Positions 9,291-20,306 of a stretch of 40,335 nt of DNA are shown here, piece after piece. The stretch covers positions 1-40,335 of the forward strand of contig KV919248.1 of NCBI GenBank assembly GCA_002049455.2, in the 5' to 3' direction. The translations under genes and the position numbers were made by a program. Within the stretch, counting starts at the first letter, position 1. Every line of letters starts with the position of its first letter. Below the pieces are notes generated by a model, which searched no databases, was not told the origin of the DNA, and was given only the letters and a program-made list of their open reading frames with translations. This DNA is from Porphyra umbilicalis (taxonomy: Eukaryota > Rhodophyta > Bangiophyceae > Bangiales > Bangiaceae).

Positions 9291-10655
9291 CAGGGATGCT
9301 GGGCAGGGGCCACTAGAGGCCCGGGCCTGAGACCGTGGCCCGTTGGGTACCGGTCCCCCCATGGTGGTGCCAGGGGGTCGGGATTGTGCACGTCCTGCGT
9401 CTTGTTTCTGAGGGTATATGAGAGTATGCTTTGGAGTCATCGTGCGTGTTCGAATAAATCATCGTTGCGCTTGCGTTGCTTTCGTCGTTTTTGTGCGCTT
9501 CGCGCCCAGTGATCCCGGCGTTCGCGTTGTGACTCTGGCGTAGCGATCCGCATCCTGTGCAGGGTTTTCTGACGGGGTTATACCCCGTTAGCTTTGAGGG
9601 CAAGATCCACTACAAATAGATGGCGCTGGCTAGTTTTGTAGCGCCAGTGCGATCACTGAAGTGGGTGCCGCTCGAAGTGCTTCATCCTGAAATGGCGAAT
9701 TTGTGTCGAAAGTCGTCTCCAACGCGCATCGTCGGCATCGTCGGGCACCGATTGCGCTTTCGACTTCGGGCGTCGTGTGTCCTCCTTCGGGCACCCCACC
9801 TGCCGATCTCGGCCCCAGCGCGCACGCGCCGGGTGCCACCCCTGCGCCTCATGCGGCATGCGACCCGCGACCATCCAGGTCACTAAGTACGTTGGCGCGC
9901 GTGGCGTGGTGTTTTTCTGGGGCTTGCCCCCGCTGCTCCTTGACGTGTCTGTTTGTGTACTGTGTATCTGATATCTCGGGAAGACCCGCACGTCTACGCT
10001 CTTGGACCCCGCGGTGTCTGTCGTCCCATGGTCCAATCCGTGTTGCACCCCCCCCCCCCCCCCCACTTGGCCGCCCTCCACCCCCTCTCAATCCGCGTAG
10101 GCGGGTACGCTGTGAGATACAGGCTCCGTACCCAGCCTGCTACGCGGCCGGCTCCCGAGATGCCTTGCAGGTATGGCAGTACTCACACTTCGCTCCCGGC
10201 CAGTACACGTTTTGGTGCTGCCCGTACGGGTGGGAAATCGGCGAGGGCACGCCGATAGGTGTTGCACTCGCGGCCGTGCGGGCGATTGCCACCTTCAGTG
10301 CCAGTGGACGCTCTGTTGTCGCCGAATCAGGCTGTGTTTGTGCGTGTGTGGCGTGAGGTCTGTTCGGCGGCGGTGGGGAGGCGTGCGGCGCGGAGCAGGG
10401 AGGCGTGTTGCGCGCTCCACTGCAACGGGTGCGCCCGTGGACAGCCCGCCCGCCGGCGTGCCTGGGTAGTGCTCCCTACAAGAGGATCTGACAGAGTACG
10501 TTGGACTTTCCATCTAACCTGTCACCGCTGTTCATCAGCCGATGCTGTTAACCTGCCTCTGTGTGCGCCCTGTGACGTACCACCTGTGCCTGTGACGCGG
10601 ACACCCCCCCCCCCCCCCTCGTCATTTTCTCCTTCACATCGTCGCGTGTTGCCCA
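9291..10655. other. Gene-poor stretch before the coiled-coil ORF
   Basis: No convincing gene. It contains a palindrome TAACGGGGTATAACCCCGT (minus) near 9575, a C17 run at 10048-10064 and a C15 run at 10604-10618, the latter 37 bp before the ATG of the next ORF. Open frames here lack ATG starts or protein-like composition. Confidence 0.4.
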
Positions 10656-12056
10656 ATGGACCCCGCTGTGGGCAACAATGTCCTGGCGTTCGTGAACCAG
10701 CAAGACGGCGACGCGGCAGCGCCCAATGCGGCGGCCCCGCTGCGCTTCATGACGGGCTCGCAGTACGCCGCCGACGTTGCGGCCCGTCGCGCCTCGACCG
10801 CGTCACCGCGGCCGTCTGGTCGTTTCTTCCCTGCCGCACGTTCTTTCCTCAACCCCGTGGCGGCTGCCTTTCCCGCGGTCACGTCCGGCGCCTCATCTGT
10901 TGGGCCGAACCACCTGTACGGCGTCTCGCCAGTCGGCAGCCAGGCGCTGCCAGTGACGGCGCCGGACTCGTCGGGCATGACGAGCCGCGCCTTGGCGGCC
11001 GCACCCGCTGGGGTGGCCGTCGCCACTCGCTCGTGCGCGCCTGGTCCCAGCGGCGCGCCTTCGCTGCACGCGTCCGCAGTTGTAACGGCGCCGCCCCTCC
11101 GCGTGCCGGGCGCGCTGACGCGCGTCAGCGACGGCGCGCCGCGGTCCCCTGGCCTTCCCGACCTGCGCTCCTTTGCGCGTCGCGGCCCACGTGATGAAGC
11201 CGACGACGAGGGCGCTGACGACGGCTTCTACGTGGACGGCGACGACAATTTAACCCCGTGTGCAGGACCGGGTACGACTCTCTCGCGGCCGATGGCCGGA
11301 TCTACTTCAACTCTTCCGATCAACAAGAAGCGTCGCGGCAGGGCGGGGCCTCGTTGTGCTCCAGCGAGCACGACAGCACCGTGTCGTAGTGGTCCTCCCG
11401 GTACGGGGGGGGTCGAGACAGGCAGCCCCGCTCGCAGCACCGGCGCCGGTGAGACGGGCACCATGGCCGGGGTCACTGGCACCGGCGTCTGTCACTCGGG
11501 GGGGGCGGACGACGGGCGCACTTCGGGTGTTGCCCATGGAGGTGCCTCACCGCGGAGCCGTAGAGGCTTTGCCGGGTCTTCCGCGGCGACGCCGCCGCCT
11601 GGCCCTGCTTGCACTGCAGCTGTTGCAGCTACCGCAGGCAGGTCGCACGCGGGTCTGTCGACAGCGTTGCAGGTGACTGACCTCACGAGCACGGTCTCGG
11701 CAGGGTTTGCTGGTGTCCGACGTGAGGTGACGGCTCAGCGCAAGGAGCTGGCGATAATGAACAGCCAGATGCGGTCGGTCACCAAGAAGGTCGATGACAT
11801 CGCTGTGCTCGCCGACCGCCTCACGGCGTCCCTGTTTTACCTGCGCAGGGCGGTCATTAACATGGCGGGCGAAGTATCCACGGTCTTAGCGCGGACAGTC
11901 GTCCGCAGCACCGGGGCGACGGCAACTGGCGCGGGCTCTTCGCCTGCGGTTGCGCTCGGTGCGGACGGTAATGTCGTGAATACCGAGGTGACAACGATGG
12001 AGGCAAAAGTCCAGGAAGCGCAGTGGGTACTGGAGCTTAAGGTGCGTCGTCCCTGA
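10656..12056 (+). CDS. Unrecognised 466-residue protein with C-terminal coiled coil
   Basis: ATG-initiated intact frame. The first ~330 residues are Ala/Pro/Gly/Ser-rich and probably disordered, with an acidic patch (DEADDEGADDG) near residue 180 and a basic NKKRRGR near 225. Residues ~345-410 look alpha-helical with heptad-like spacing (REVTAQRKELAIMNSQM, VDDIAVLADRLTASLFYLR), followed by a second helix ending EAKVQEAQWVLELK. The sequence AAG|GTGCGT just before the stop resembles a 5' splice site, so the protein may continue into downstream exon(s); no acceptor gives a clean continuation. Layout is that of a nuclear DNA- or chromatin-associated or transposon accessory protein, but no known domain is seen. 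Confidence 0.55.
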   Translation: MDPAVGNNVLAFVNQQDGDAAAPNAAAPLRFMTGSQYAADVAARRASTASPRPSGRFFPAARSFLNPVAAAFPAVTSGASSVGPNHLYGVSPVGSQALPVTAPDSSGMTSRALAAAPAGVAVATRSCAPGPSGAPSLHASAVVTAPPLRVPGALTRVSDGAPRSPGLPDLRSFARRGPRDEADDEGADDGFYVDGDDNLTPCAGPGTTLSRPMAGSTSTLPINKKRRGRAGPRCAPASTTAPCRSGPPGTGGVETGSPARSTGAGETGTMAGVTGTGVCHSGGADDGRTSGVAHGGASPRSRRGFAGSSAATPPPGPACTAAVAATAGRSHAGLSTALQVTDLTSTVSAGFAGVRREVTAQRKELAIMNSQMRSVTKKVDDIAVLADRLTASLFYLRRAVINMAGEVSTVLARTVVRSTGATATGAGSSPAVALGADGNVVNTEVTTMEAKVQEAQWVLELKVRRP

Positions 12057-12283
12057 TCACCGACTGCTTCGTGGCCGGCGTGTGCACGTGCTATGCCTCG
12101 GCGCCTGTACAACATACAACCAGGGCACAGGACGATTCCAGCGGTGGTTGTCGGCGGTGGGAGCGGTCAGAGCAGTACCTAACATCCGCTTGTTTTGTCC
12201 GTTGGCTGTTGCTCTGATTGTGCTGCTTGGCGTGTGCTGTGTTACCATATGTCAGCCCCACCTCGTCGCGTTCCTCAGCAAAA

Positions 12284-12778
12284 AGCTTCGCGTCACCGCG
12301 CGGTGCGGCAGACGTCTGGGTCGACATGACCGCCGTCAACGAAAACATTCAAGAATGAACCGGTGACCGATTCGACGTCGACACGACCGCGGCAGACACG
12401 CTGCTGGCGCGTAAATGGCGGCTGCCGCAGCGAGGCCGCCGCTCCGCGCCTGCAGCGGCAGATGATGCTGCCGCGGACGCCGAGGAAGGCGCGGGTGCGC
12501 CAGCGAGCCGTGGGAAAACGATGGCGTACAAGTACCTGCACCGCGCCGTGTCTCACTTCTACCAGAGCCTTGGCAACAAGGCGGTTGCGGCTTTTGGCAC
12601 GTACGTGAACAACGAGGAGATATTGGCAGCCTGCGTCGGGGGGGAGGGGGGGGGGGGGGGCGCCGCCTGGGGGGGGGGCGGCCGACGCTGGGGGGGGGGG
12701 GGGACGGCCCCGCCGCGGCCCCCGCCGCCCGTCATTGACGTGGACGCGGTGGGGAGCGCCGAGGTGGTGGCCCTGTGA
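12284..12778 (+). pseudogene. Protein-like frame with internal TGA, possible continuation of upstream ORF
   Basis: One frame reads ADVWVDMTAVNENIQE, then TGA at 12356-12358, then continues TGDRFDVDTTAADTLLARKW and later MAYKYLHRAVSHFYQSLGNK (ATG at 12521), to a stop at 12776-12778. Composition is protein-like on both sides of the TGA. The C-terminal part is Gly-rich because the frame crosses G15, G10 and G14 runs at 12646-12703. It may be the 3' part of the 10656 gene (intron, frameshift or nonsense mutation between), or a separate short gene from 12521. Confidence 0.35.
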
Positions 12779-13661
12779 CGCCCGCCGGGGGCGCCCTCGT
12801 CCATGGGGGCCCACGGCGCGCGCGCGGCGGGTCTCCTCGGCCCCGCCCGGCGGGCTGGGCACCCGCGCGACGCGCGGCCGACGCGGTCGACGGGCGGGGG
12901 CGGGGGGGGGGGGGGGGGGGGCGCCGCACCCGCCACCGCGCGCGCGGCGCGCCCGCGCGGGACGGGCGCCCACGGGGCGGCGCCGCCGCGGTCGGCGGGG
13001 GCGGTCACGGCCTTGCACGGGCGGTCTGCGCAGCGCGGGGCGTCCCCCCTGCGTCGACGCGGCGGCGGGTCGCCGCGCGCGCGGCGGCGCCCTCATCAAG
13101 CCGCGCCGTGCAGGCGCGCGCCGTCGCCGCCGTGCCGTGGCGCCCCGCGCGCGGCCCGCCGGCGCGCGCCGCCTTGCGTGGCGGGCGCCCCGCCGCCCGC
13201 CGCCGCCGCCGCTGCCGCGCGGCGCGCCAGCCGCCGCGCGGCGGCGGACGCGGCGCGCCCGATGCGGCCCTGCCGCCGGTCGCCCCCGCGCCGCCGGCGG
13301 GCGGGGCTCATGAGCGGGCCCCCGCCGCCGCCCGCCGCGGCCGCGCCGGCGGCGCCGTGCCGGCGCAGACGCGCCGGCGGCGGTCCGCCTCGGGCCGGGC
13401 GGCGCGACCCCCCCCTTTTTTGGTGTTTCTTTTTCGCCCCGCCGCCGCCCCGCGCGCCGGCGGGAAAGCGGCCGCCGCCACCCCCGCGTCGGCCGTGTCG
13501 CCGTTGCGCGGGCCTCTGCCCGGTGTCGTTGTCCCGCCCCCCCCTTCCCCGCCACCCCACGCCGCCCCCGTCGCCACGTGGCCGCCGCAGCGCCGCGGCG
13601 CCGCCGAGAGCGCCTCCACCGTCCGTGGGCGGCGCCCCGTTTCGGCCCCCGCCCCCCCGGG

Positions 13662-15691
13662 ATGGCGTTGCCGTGCCGCCGCGCCCTCGTCGCCTTTTCG
13701 GGCGACGCCGTTGCCGCCGCCGCGGCGGCGGCGGCGGCGGCGGCTGCCTTCTCGGGGCGGGTGCCGTCCCCCGCGGCGCTCCTCGGCGCCCTCTCCGGCG
13801 CCGCCTCCGGCCGGCCGCCCGTGTGCCCCGACGCGAAAGCTCAATTTGCGCACACATGGCCGGCGCCGCGGCCGAAGCCCGCCCCCAACTCGGTGTCCCT
13901 CCGCGCTGCGGCGGCGGGGGGGGGGGGGGGCCCGCGTCGGCCGCCGCCGCCGCCGCCGGCTGTGACGGCCTGGTGCTTGTGGCCGCGTCGCGGCTGCGCG
14001 CCGCCACGGCGCGCCCGCCCGTGGGCGGGTGGCGGGCGGGGACGGGGACGCCCGTTGGGGTTGTGGCCGCCACCCTGGCGGCGGCGCCCCCGGCGGCCGC
14101 CGCGGCGGTGCGGGCGCTGTCCCCGGCGGCGACGGCGGGCGCGGAGGGGCTCGTCGCCCTCCTCCACCCGACGGGGGGGGTGTGTGGGGGGCACCGCCTC
14201 GCCGCGGGCGCGGTGTACCTCCTCCGCCCGTCGGCGGCGGGGGCTGCGGCGGCGGCGGCGGCGGCGGCGGCCGCCGCGGCGGCCGACGGCGACGCGGCCC
14301 CGACGGCCGGACGGGCGGCGGCGCGGGCGGCGGCGGCGGCGCGCCCGGTCGGCGCGGCGGCGGCGGTGCCCGTCCCGGCCGTCTCGGCGGCGGACGTGCG
14401 CGCGCGCACGGCGCCCGACGAGGTGGCGCGGCGGGCGCAGGAGCGGCTGCTCGCCAACCCCGACTTTTTTGTCGGCCTCACCCCGGTGGTGTGCCTCCCC
14501 GCCACCGCCGCGTCGCCGCCGGGGGCGGCGTCGGGGGCGACGGCGGACCGGCCGGCGCCCAAACCCAAACTCGTCGCCACCGCGTCGGGCGGCGCAGACG
14601 CCGACGCGTCGGGCGCCGACGGGCACACCAAAAAGGCCACGCCCACCCGCCGCCCGCCGCGCCACACGCGGGTGTTGACGCCGACGCGGACGGCCACCCC
14701 GTCGCCGTCGCCGACGGCGACGCCGTCGCCAACGGCGTCGCCGACGCCGACGGCGTTGCCTACGCGGCGGCCGGCGGCGGCGCGGCCGACGGCGTCGCCA
14801 ACGCCAACGCCGATGGCGGTGGTGTCGGTGGGGGGCTTTGGCGCGAGCGGCCACTGCTTCCCCGCCGACGCGGCGGTCGTGTCGCGCACCCGCGGGGCGG
14901 TGCGGCTCGCATCCGTTGCGACGGGGGAGGAGCTGCTCGTGGCGGCGTCGCCGCCCGCCTACGCGCCGGTCGTGGCGTGTTCCCACCGGCAGCTGGCCGC
15001 CGTTGCGTCCGCCGTGACGCTCACGACGGCGGCCGGGGCGGCGGTGCGCTTGACGGGGGGGCACCTCGTGCCCGTCTTTGGGCGCGGCGCCGCGGCGGCG
15101 CCGACGCTGACGCCCGCCGCCGCCTTGGCGGTGGGGGATGTGGTGGGGGTGGCGGCCGCGCGCGGCGGCAACGCCACCTCGTCGGTGGTGGTGGCCGTCT
15201 CGACGGCGCCCGCGGTCGGACTCTACGCGCCGCACACGGCGGCGGGCACGACGCTCGTCGTGGATGGGGTGCTGGTCAGCGAGTGGACGACCGCCGTGCC
15301 GCCGTGGTTGGCCGCCCCGCTTGTGGCGGGCGTCGTCGCGGTCGGCGCGGGCGGGCCCGTTAGCCGCTTGCTGTGTGAGGGGCGGTCGGCGGTGGAGGGG
15401 GCGGCCGCGTCGGCCGCGTCGAGGCTCCTCGCCGCCGCGGGGGGGGGGGGGGGGTGGCACTGTAAAAGGGTGGTGTGGAGCACCCCGCACGCCGTGCGTG
15501 CTGGCGGGCTACCGCGGCGGCAGCGGCACCGCCGCGCCATGCGAATCCGGTGCTTGACAAGAGGTGCGTCGCCCCGTGTGGCAGCGCGACATGGTTTCAA
15601 AGAGAAGAACCGGGAGTCCATGGTGTGTTGCCGTGCGCAGACCCGGCGCGTCTGTGAGGTCACTGCGTACTGTACAGTCACTCCCCGATGA
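13662..15691 (+). CDS. Hedgehog/intein-type Hint (Hog) domain protein, frame change at G15 run
   Basis: The Hint autoprocessing domain spans about 14853-15300: catalytic Cys at 14855-14857 in GHCFPADAAVV, a block B-like LTGGHLVPVF with the conserved His, VGDVVGVAA, and the typical end GLYAPHTAAGTTLVVDGVLV. Such domains cleave the protein at the Cys. Ahead of it is a Thr/Pro/Ser linker (14680-14815), and before that Ala-rich sequence with VGVVAATLAA. The proposed ATG at 13662 gives a hydrophobic Ala-rich N-terminus that could be a signal peptide. That frame joins the Hint frame only if the G15 run at 13916-13930 is one base longer. A G16 run at 15439-15454 makes the C-terminus uncertain too. 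No intact Hedge signalling domain is seen. Domain call is firm; gene limits are not. Confidence 0.65.
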
Positions 15692-16425
15692 GGGGCACCC
15701 CGGTGGCGCAAATTGGCCGAGCACCGCCACCGTTTCCGTGGTCCGTCAACGGGGGCTGGAGGGCTTTGGGGCGCGCCGCTGCGCTACGCGCGCGCGTACG
15801 GCGCGCGGCGGCCAGCCGCGCTGGCGCGTCCGTCTCGGCCTTTGTTTGAAAAGGGGGCGAGAGGGAGGGGGGTGCGCTGCGCGACGGGTGGCGGTGGGAA
15901 AGCAGGGCATGAGCGGGCGCCGTAGGGGGAGGGATGTGCAGTCACGTGCGTGCCGCGCCGTCGAATGGGCGGCCGCCACGGACGCCTGGGATCAGGTACT
16001 GTCAATCCCGCGTGTGCCCGTACCCATGACTGCTGCTTTCCGCTCAAACCTTTTTTGTGAACGACAGTCCCTGGCCTGGAGATTTTTCGCTCCAAAACCC
16101 AGGGAGGGGCGACGGGCCTAGGCCATGGAGACGTGACGGGGGGCCCGGGCCGGGCCGCACTAAGGTGGTGCCCCACGTGTGGAGCCGACACGGCGACTGC
16201 CGATCCGCTGAGAAGCTCTGAGAGGCCGGCATTCAACCCCACCTGTTCAACTTCTATCAGGTGGGGTTGGTTTGTGATTACAACATGACTGTACATGGTG
16301 GCCGGATCCGTGCACGGCGAGAAAATGTGCGTTGATTGCCTCTCTGGGGGTGATCGTCGGTCCCCTCGATACCGTGGCAGGTGCCCGTAGACGAGAAGCG
16401 TCAGGTCGAAGATTATCGAAACACC
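15692..16425. other. Intergenic stretch between Hint gene and tRNA
   Basis: No gene is supported. A strong hairpin with stem CCCCACCTG/CAGGTGGGG lies at about 16237-16266. The rest is unremarkable. Confidence 0.35.
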
Positions 16426-16430
16426 AAAAA
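16426..16430 (-). terminator. RNA polymerase III terminator T5
   Basis: On the minus strand a run of five T begins 15 nt after the last base of the tRNA, as expected for Pol III. Confidence 0.7.
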
Positions 16431-16444
16431 CAGAAGATAACTCA

Positions 16445-16528
16445 TAGCACCAGGTGGTTTCGATCCACCGCCCTCTGGGTTATGGGCCCAGCGCGCTTCA
16501 GAGTGATGTACCACTGCGCTATGGTGCT
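16445..16528 (-). tRNA. Initiator tRNA-Met (CAT) with 12-nt D-loop insertion
   Basis: A perfect 7-bp acceptor stem, AGCACCA with TGGTGCT, includes the eukaryotic initiator A1-U72 pair. The anticodon arm is CTGGG-CCCATAA-CCCAG with anticodon CAT. The T arm is GGTGG-ATCGAAA-CCACC, with A54 and A60, both hallmarks of eukaryotic initiators. The discriminator is A; CCA is not encoded. The D arm stem GCGC/GCGC is intact, but the D loop has 12 extra nucleotides (16499-16510) compared with initiators from yeast to human; without them the gene is 72 nt. The A box before the insertion and the B box are intact. Confidence 0.95.
16499..16510 (-). other. Putative D-loop intron of the initiator tRNA
   Basis: The minus-strand sequence TACATCACTCTG separates GCGCAGTGG from AAGCGC; exact borders can slide by about a base. 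Canonical nuclear tRNA introns lie after position 37. D-loop introns are known from red algal nuclear tRNAs, such as those of Cyanidioschyzon. Removal would restore a standard initiator. Confidence 0.7.
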
Positions 16529-17023
16529 CATCTTGATGTAACAGCCCCGCAGACATGAACCTCCATGTAGGTATAGAGCAGACAACGCGGCCGCAGCAGA
16601 AAGCGCCTCACTTCCTGCCTCAGGAATCCTGTGTGCATCACTGAGAAATCTAGGCCAAGGGGCCATCGTCGAAAGCGTAGCGAAGGACGAAAGAGAAAAG
16701 AAGGATAAACGGAGAAGTGTGGCAAGCACGCAAACACGTCGCAATTGTCTCAAAAATCCCTCTCTCGGCGTATACCAGCGCACGCACCCGCTATGCTTCA
16801 TACTCACGTTTTTGCCAAGCGCCCATGATGCTTCATGATACCCCTCAACGAGCCCGCCAGCGCGTCACGGTCGACAGAGTGTCCTCCAGCACCACCGCCT
16901 CCTGAACACGCCCGAGCCGCCCATTGCAGAAGGGGCCGCTCAGCGAGCCATCAGTATTCCTTTCTGCCCCAGTCCTGCGCATGATATCGTGCAGACCCAT
17001 GCGCGCAGCACGTCCACCAGCGC
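16529..17023. other. Stretch upstream of the tRNA
   Basis: No gene is supported and no recognisable TATA box was noted directly upstream of the tRNA. A short minus-strand peptide continuing the frame of the next entry (ALVDVLRAWVCTISCAG) is present between stop codons near 16950-17030. Confidence 0.3.
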
Positions 17024-17357
17024 CTAGCTCGCGAGATCGATGACCGTCGTGCCGCCGCCATTGGGGGGCGGGCGGATGCCCTGTGCTAACGAGGGAGAAG
17101 ACGCTGATAGAGGCAGGTGCATCATTGAAGCAGTGCCGCCAGCGACCGAGCCAACGACGGTCCGGAGGTTTTCGGCAGCGGCAGGAAAGCCCCGGAGCAG
17201 GCGGGACGAGTGCCGGGGAGTGGCGGACAACCCGGTGTCCATGACAACGACGTGCCGTTCGCCGTCAGGCAACAAAGAAAAGGGCACGCCTGCCACGACC
17301 GGAGGGGAGCAGCATGCGTGGAGAGCCCAGGGGCGACAGCTGTGGGAGGGGTACAGT
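17024..17357 (-). pseudogene. Possible retroelement protease-region remnant, truncated by piggyBac element
   Basis: The minus-strand frame reads PDGERHVVVMDTGLSATPRH, later LRTVVGSVAGG and NGGGTTVIDLAS, then a stop and ALVDVLRAWVCTISCAG. The order DTG, a variable segment, a Gly-rich turn and L.DVLR recalls retropepsin regions of Copia-like polyproteins (D-S/T-G ... L.dVL..P). There is no ATG start; upstream the frame is open until the piggyBac end at 17360. The similarity is weak and by eye; it may instead be a fragment of an unrelated host gene. Confidence 0.25.
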
Positions 17358-17380
17358 ACTAGTGTCTATTCTACCGCTGT

Positions 17381-17411
17381 GATCATATGATCCCATTGGG
17401 ATCATATGATC
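17381..17411. promoter_or_regulatory. Subterminal double palindrome, left end of piggyBac element
   Basis: A 31-nt perfect palindrome with a one-base centre, made of two copies of GATCATATGATC (each itself palindromic) around CCCATTGGG. It begins 4 nt inside the terminal repeat. It is likely a binding site for a dimeric transposase; that is inference from position and symmetry. Confidence 0.6.
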
Positions 17412-17964
17412 GCGTTGCTGACCGCATTTTCCTGCGGAAACCTCTTGAACGATTGCGATTCTAATGCCAGGTTCGAGCTCAGCGCTGGCTGTTTAGCTTT
17501 GCGGAAGGAGGGGGGGTTTTTTCTCTCGGGAGTGGCACGCTGGTGGCCACGCAAATGCCAATGTGTTTTTCTGGTGTGTGGTCCCCAGAGGCGGGGAATG
17601 ACCGGTCTCGGTGGCTCTCTCGCCGCATCTCTCGACGCACCGGCATGGGAGACAGACGACGCGCTCTCTACAGGGCCCCAGGTGAGCCGGTGAGTCGATG
17701 CATCCGCGTTTTTTCAGTCTCTACACTCGTGGCAGGCTCGCTCAGTTGCAATGCGTGCCACAGCTCTTCTGGCTCGGGGACACCGCCATCCGCTGTTCGG
17801 ACCCCCTGACGTGGCCTTTTGGTATCGCTGATGCGTGCGGCATACCCAGCGTGTTCCATGCCCGCGGCCACCACCGCGCCTCGTGCTTCCTGACCCCCCC
17901 CTCTCCCTCTCTCCACTTCCACTCTTTCTTGGTTTCACGCCGCACGGCACCGCGCGGCCACACG

Positions 17965-20306
17965 ATGGGGGACCATCGACTGGTTGTGGGCGCCACTGTG
18001 CACGAGAAAGTGAGGCACCTTCGCTCCGCACTTACGTGTGCCCTTCTGTTGGGCAGCCGAGCGGACTACGCGATGCCCAGCGGCATTGTGACGGCCGTCA
18101 TGAGATCCAAGGTCAACGGCCGCACGTCTACAATGACTTCAGGACCGTTTGAGTGTGTCGGGACGACGGTGGTAAAAACCTTGGGCCGTCGTACCATTCG
18201 TTCTGGTACCGCACCTGCCCTGGCTCCTTCCACCCCCCCTTCCATCTCCCCCCCCGATGCAACTGCGGCTCAACAGACCACGATGACGCTTTCCCCACCC
18301 CCACCAACCGATGCGGCGCGAGACTCGTCTCGAGATCCGATTGCGCGAGCGACGGGCTTGTCGTCAACCGCTTTTCCAGTTCTTGTTGTCGGCGGCCCCG
18401 TGGCCGGACACAGTGACTTTGGTGGTGAGCACCCACTGCTTTTGCACTTTGCGCGATCTCTGAGTGCTCCACGAGCGCCGCCGATTGGCACCCATGTCAC
18501 CCCGCCATCCGCCCAAGATACAATTGGCGAACCACTGACTACGGTGGCGGGCCCGCCCGCGTCTGGATTGATAATCCCGAGAGGGGCTGCATCGACCACG
18601 GCGCACGGACTTGAGTGGCACGACCATCCGGTTGTACAGCCCGTCGGGGGCGCCGTGCTACGGACACCGTGGTATGTACGCGAGCCCGGGCGGCGACATT
18701 ATCAGCGAAGGGGGGGACGCGGTAGGCTTCGGTCCGACGAGGACACCTCTCGACTACTTCATGGCGGTTTTTCCCCAAGAGCAGCTGAAGTTGTCTACGG
18801 AGATGAATTTGGCCACTTTGGTGCCGCAGCGCCTACGCCCTACCTCTGCGGAAGAAATACCAAAGTTTTTGGTATCCTCATCCTCGCCACTCGCTTCCAG
18901 CTCGGATCTCGTGCCGACCTATGGGCAACAGCTCCAAGGTCGAAGCACATGCCTGCTCCCGCCTTCGGCGCACGCACGGGCATGTCTCGCCACCGCTTAG
19001 ACACTTTGTGGTCAGCGCTGAGATCTAGCCAGCAACGGACTGGCGTCACGTCCACTGACGACGCAAGAGGCGAGAGGTACCGCTGGGCGCTGATCAACGA
19101 TTTTTTCTGCTCCATCAACGATCACAGGGCGGCGCACATGACCCCAGGCGACACCATTTGTGCCGACGAATCCATGGTCAAGTGGTACGGTCTCGGGGGA
19201 GCATTGAGCTCTCTCGGGCTCCCCAGGTACGTTTCCAAAGACAATGAGCCGAAAAACGGCTACGAGATTCAGAACGCGGCATGTGGACGGAGCGGAGTCA
19301 TGCTGCGGCTGCATCTCGTGACTACCTCCACGGACCAAAACGCTCACCTGTCGGCCGATAAATGCCGTCTTCTTCTCGGGACCACCGATTTACACCTTCT
19401 GGTTGGACCCTGGGCCAGAACTGGGCGCATTGTCTGCGCGGACTCGTACTTTTCAAGCACTGAGGCCGCCTTGTCACTGAAGGCGGCGGGCTTGCGGTTT
19501 TGGTGTGGTCAAGACGGCTCTCCCTTCGTTTCCCGATGGCCTCTATCGCCGCTCGCGAGCTTGGAGAGCGCGGGGATTGGGTCTCGATGGTACACATCGG
19601 TGCGTCGGGGTCGCCAGAGCTGATGGCCGTGCTGTGGGCGGATCGCAAAAGACGCTATTTTGTGGCCATGGCTGGCTCTGCTCGTGCCGAAGGTGCGTGG
19701 GAGCGGCTGCGGTGGCGCCAGGTTGATGGCGGGGCGGATCGAGTTGCAGTGTCTATGCCGCAGCCGGAAGTCGCAGAGATTTTCTATGGCTGTTTTACAC
19801 AGATTGACCGCCACAACCGGTGCCGCCAAGATGATCTCAGGTTGGAGCAAAAGCTTGGCACGCACGACTGGTCCCAGAGATTGAATCTCTCCTTATTTGG
19901 TATTCGCATTGTTGACTCGTGGCTGCTACACACGAGGGCTCGGGGCCGGGATTCCCTGAAGCAGGCGGCGTTTTACGAGGACCTGGCATCTGGGCTTAGC
20001 GAAAACACTTTTGATGGAACAGGCGTGCGGGCACGTGTCGCCCAAGAAGAGAGTGATCTGTTGGCGCCTCCTCCGTCTGTATTTCGTTCGGGGGTGCACC
20101 TCACTCCAACTTCGAAGCGGTGGCACGGGCCGTCAGGTTTTGCTCGTGTGGCGTTGGCACAGCGTCGCTGTCGGGTGTGAAAGGTCAACAAAACATCCTT
20201 CATTTGTTCTGGGTGCCGTGGTCCCGGGGAGGACCGCGAGACGCTTGTGTGTGGAGCCAAGACGGGGCGCAGCTGCTATGCATCATTTTTTGATACGGTT
20301 GGGTGA
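17965..20306 (+). pseudogene. piggyBac-type transposase, multiple frameshifts and a nonsense codon
   Basis: The DDE_Tnp_1_7-like core is clear but scattered over frames. N-terminal TPLDYFMAVFPQEQL and TSAEEIPKF (to ~18868) change at a T5 run to FGILILATRFQLGSRADLW. The catalytic region has CADESMVKWYGLGG (first Asp ~19168), YVSKDNEPKNGYEIQNAACG and CADSYFSSTEAALSL (second Asp ~19441). Near 19500-19540 the frame changes twice around VVKTALPSFP, then MAVLWADRKRRY (third Asp ~19640). The Cys-rich C-terminus needs readthrough of TGA at 20178-20180, which stands where C-R-V-C is expected, then SFICSGCR, TLVCGAKTGRSCY, ending at 20304-20306. Further frame changes occur before 18600, so the start is uncertain. 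Inactive as written. Confidence 0.85.

Noticed and set aside
12803..13900. Long Pro/Arg-rich frame upstream of the Hint domain
   Set aside because: Composition is that of GC-rich DNA in any frame; a start at 13662 in another frame gives a more plausible N-terminus.
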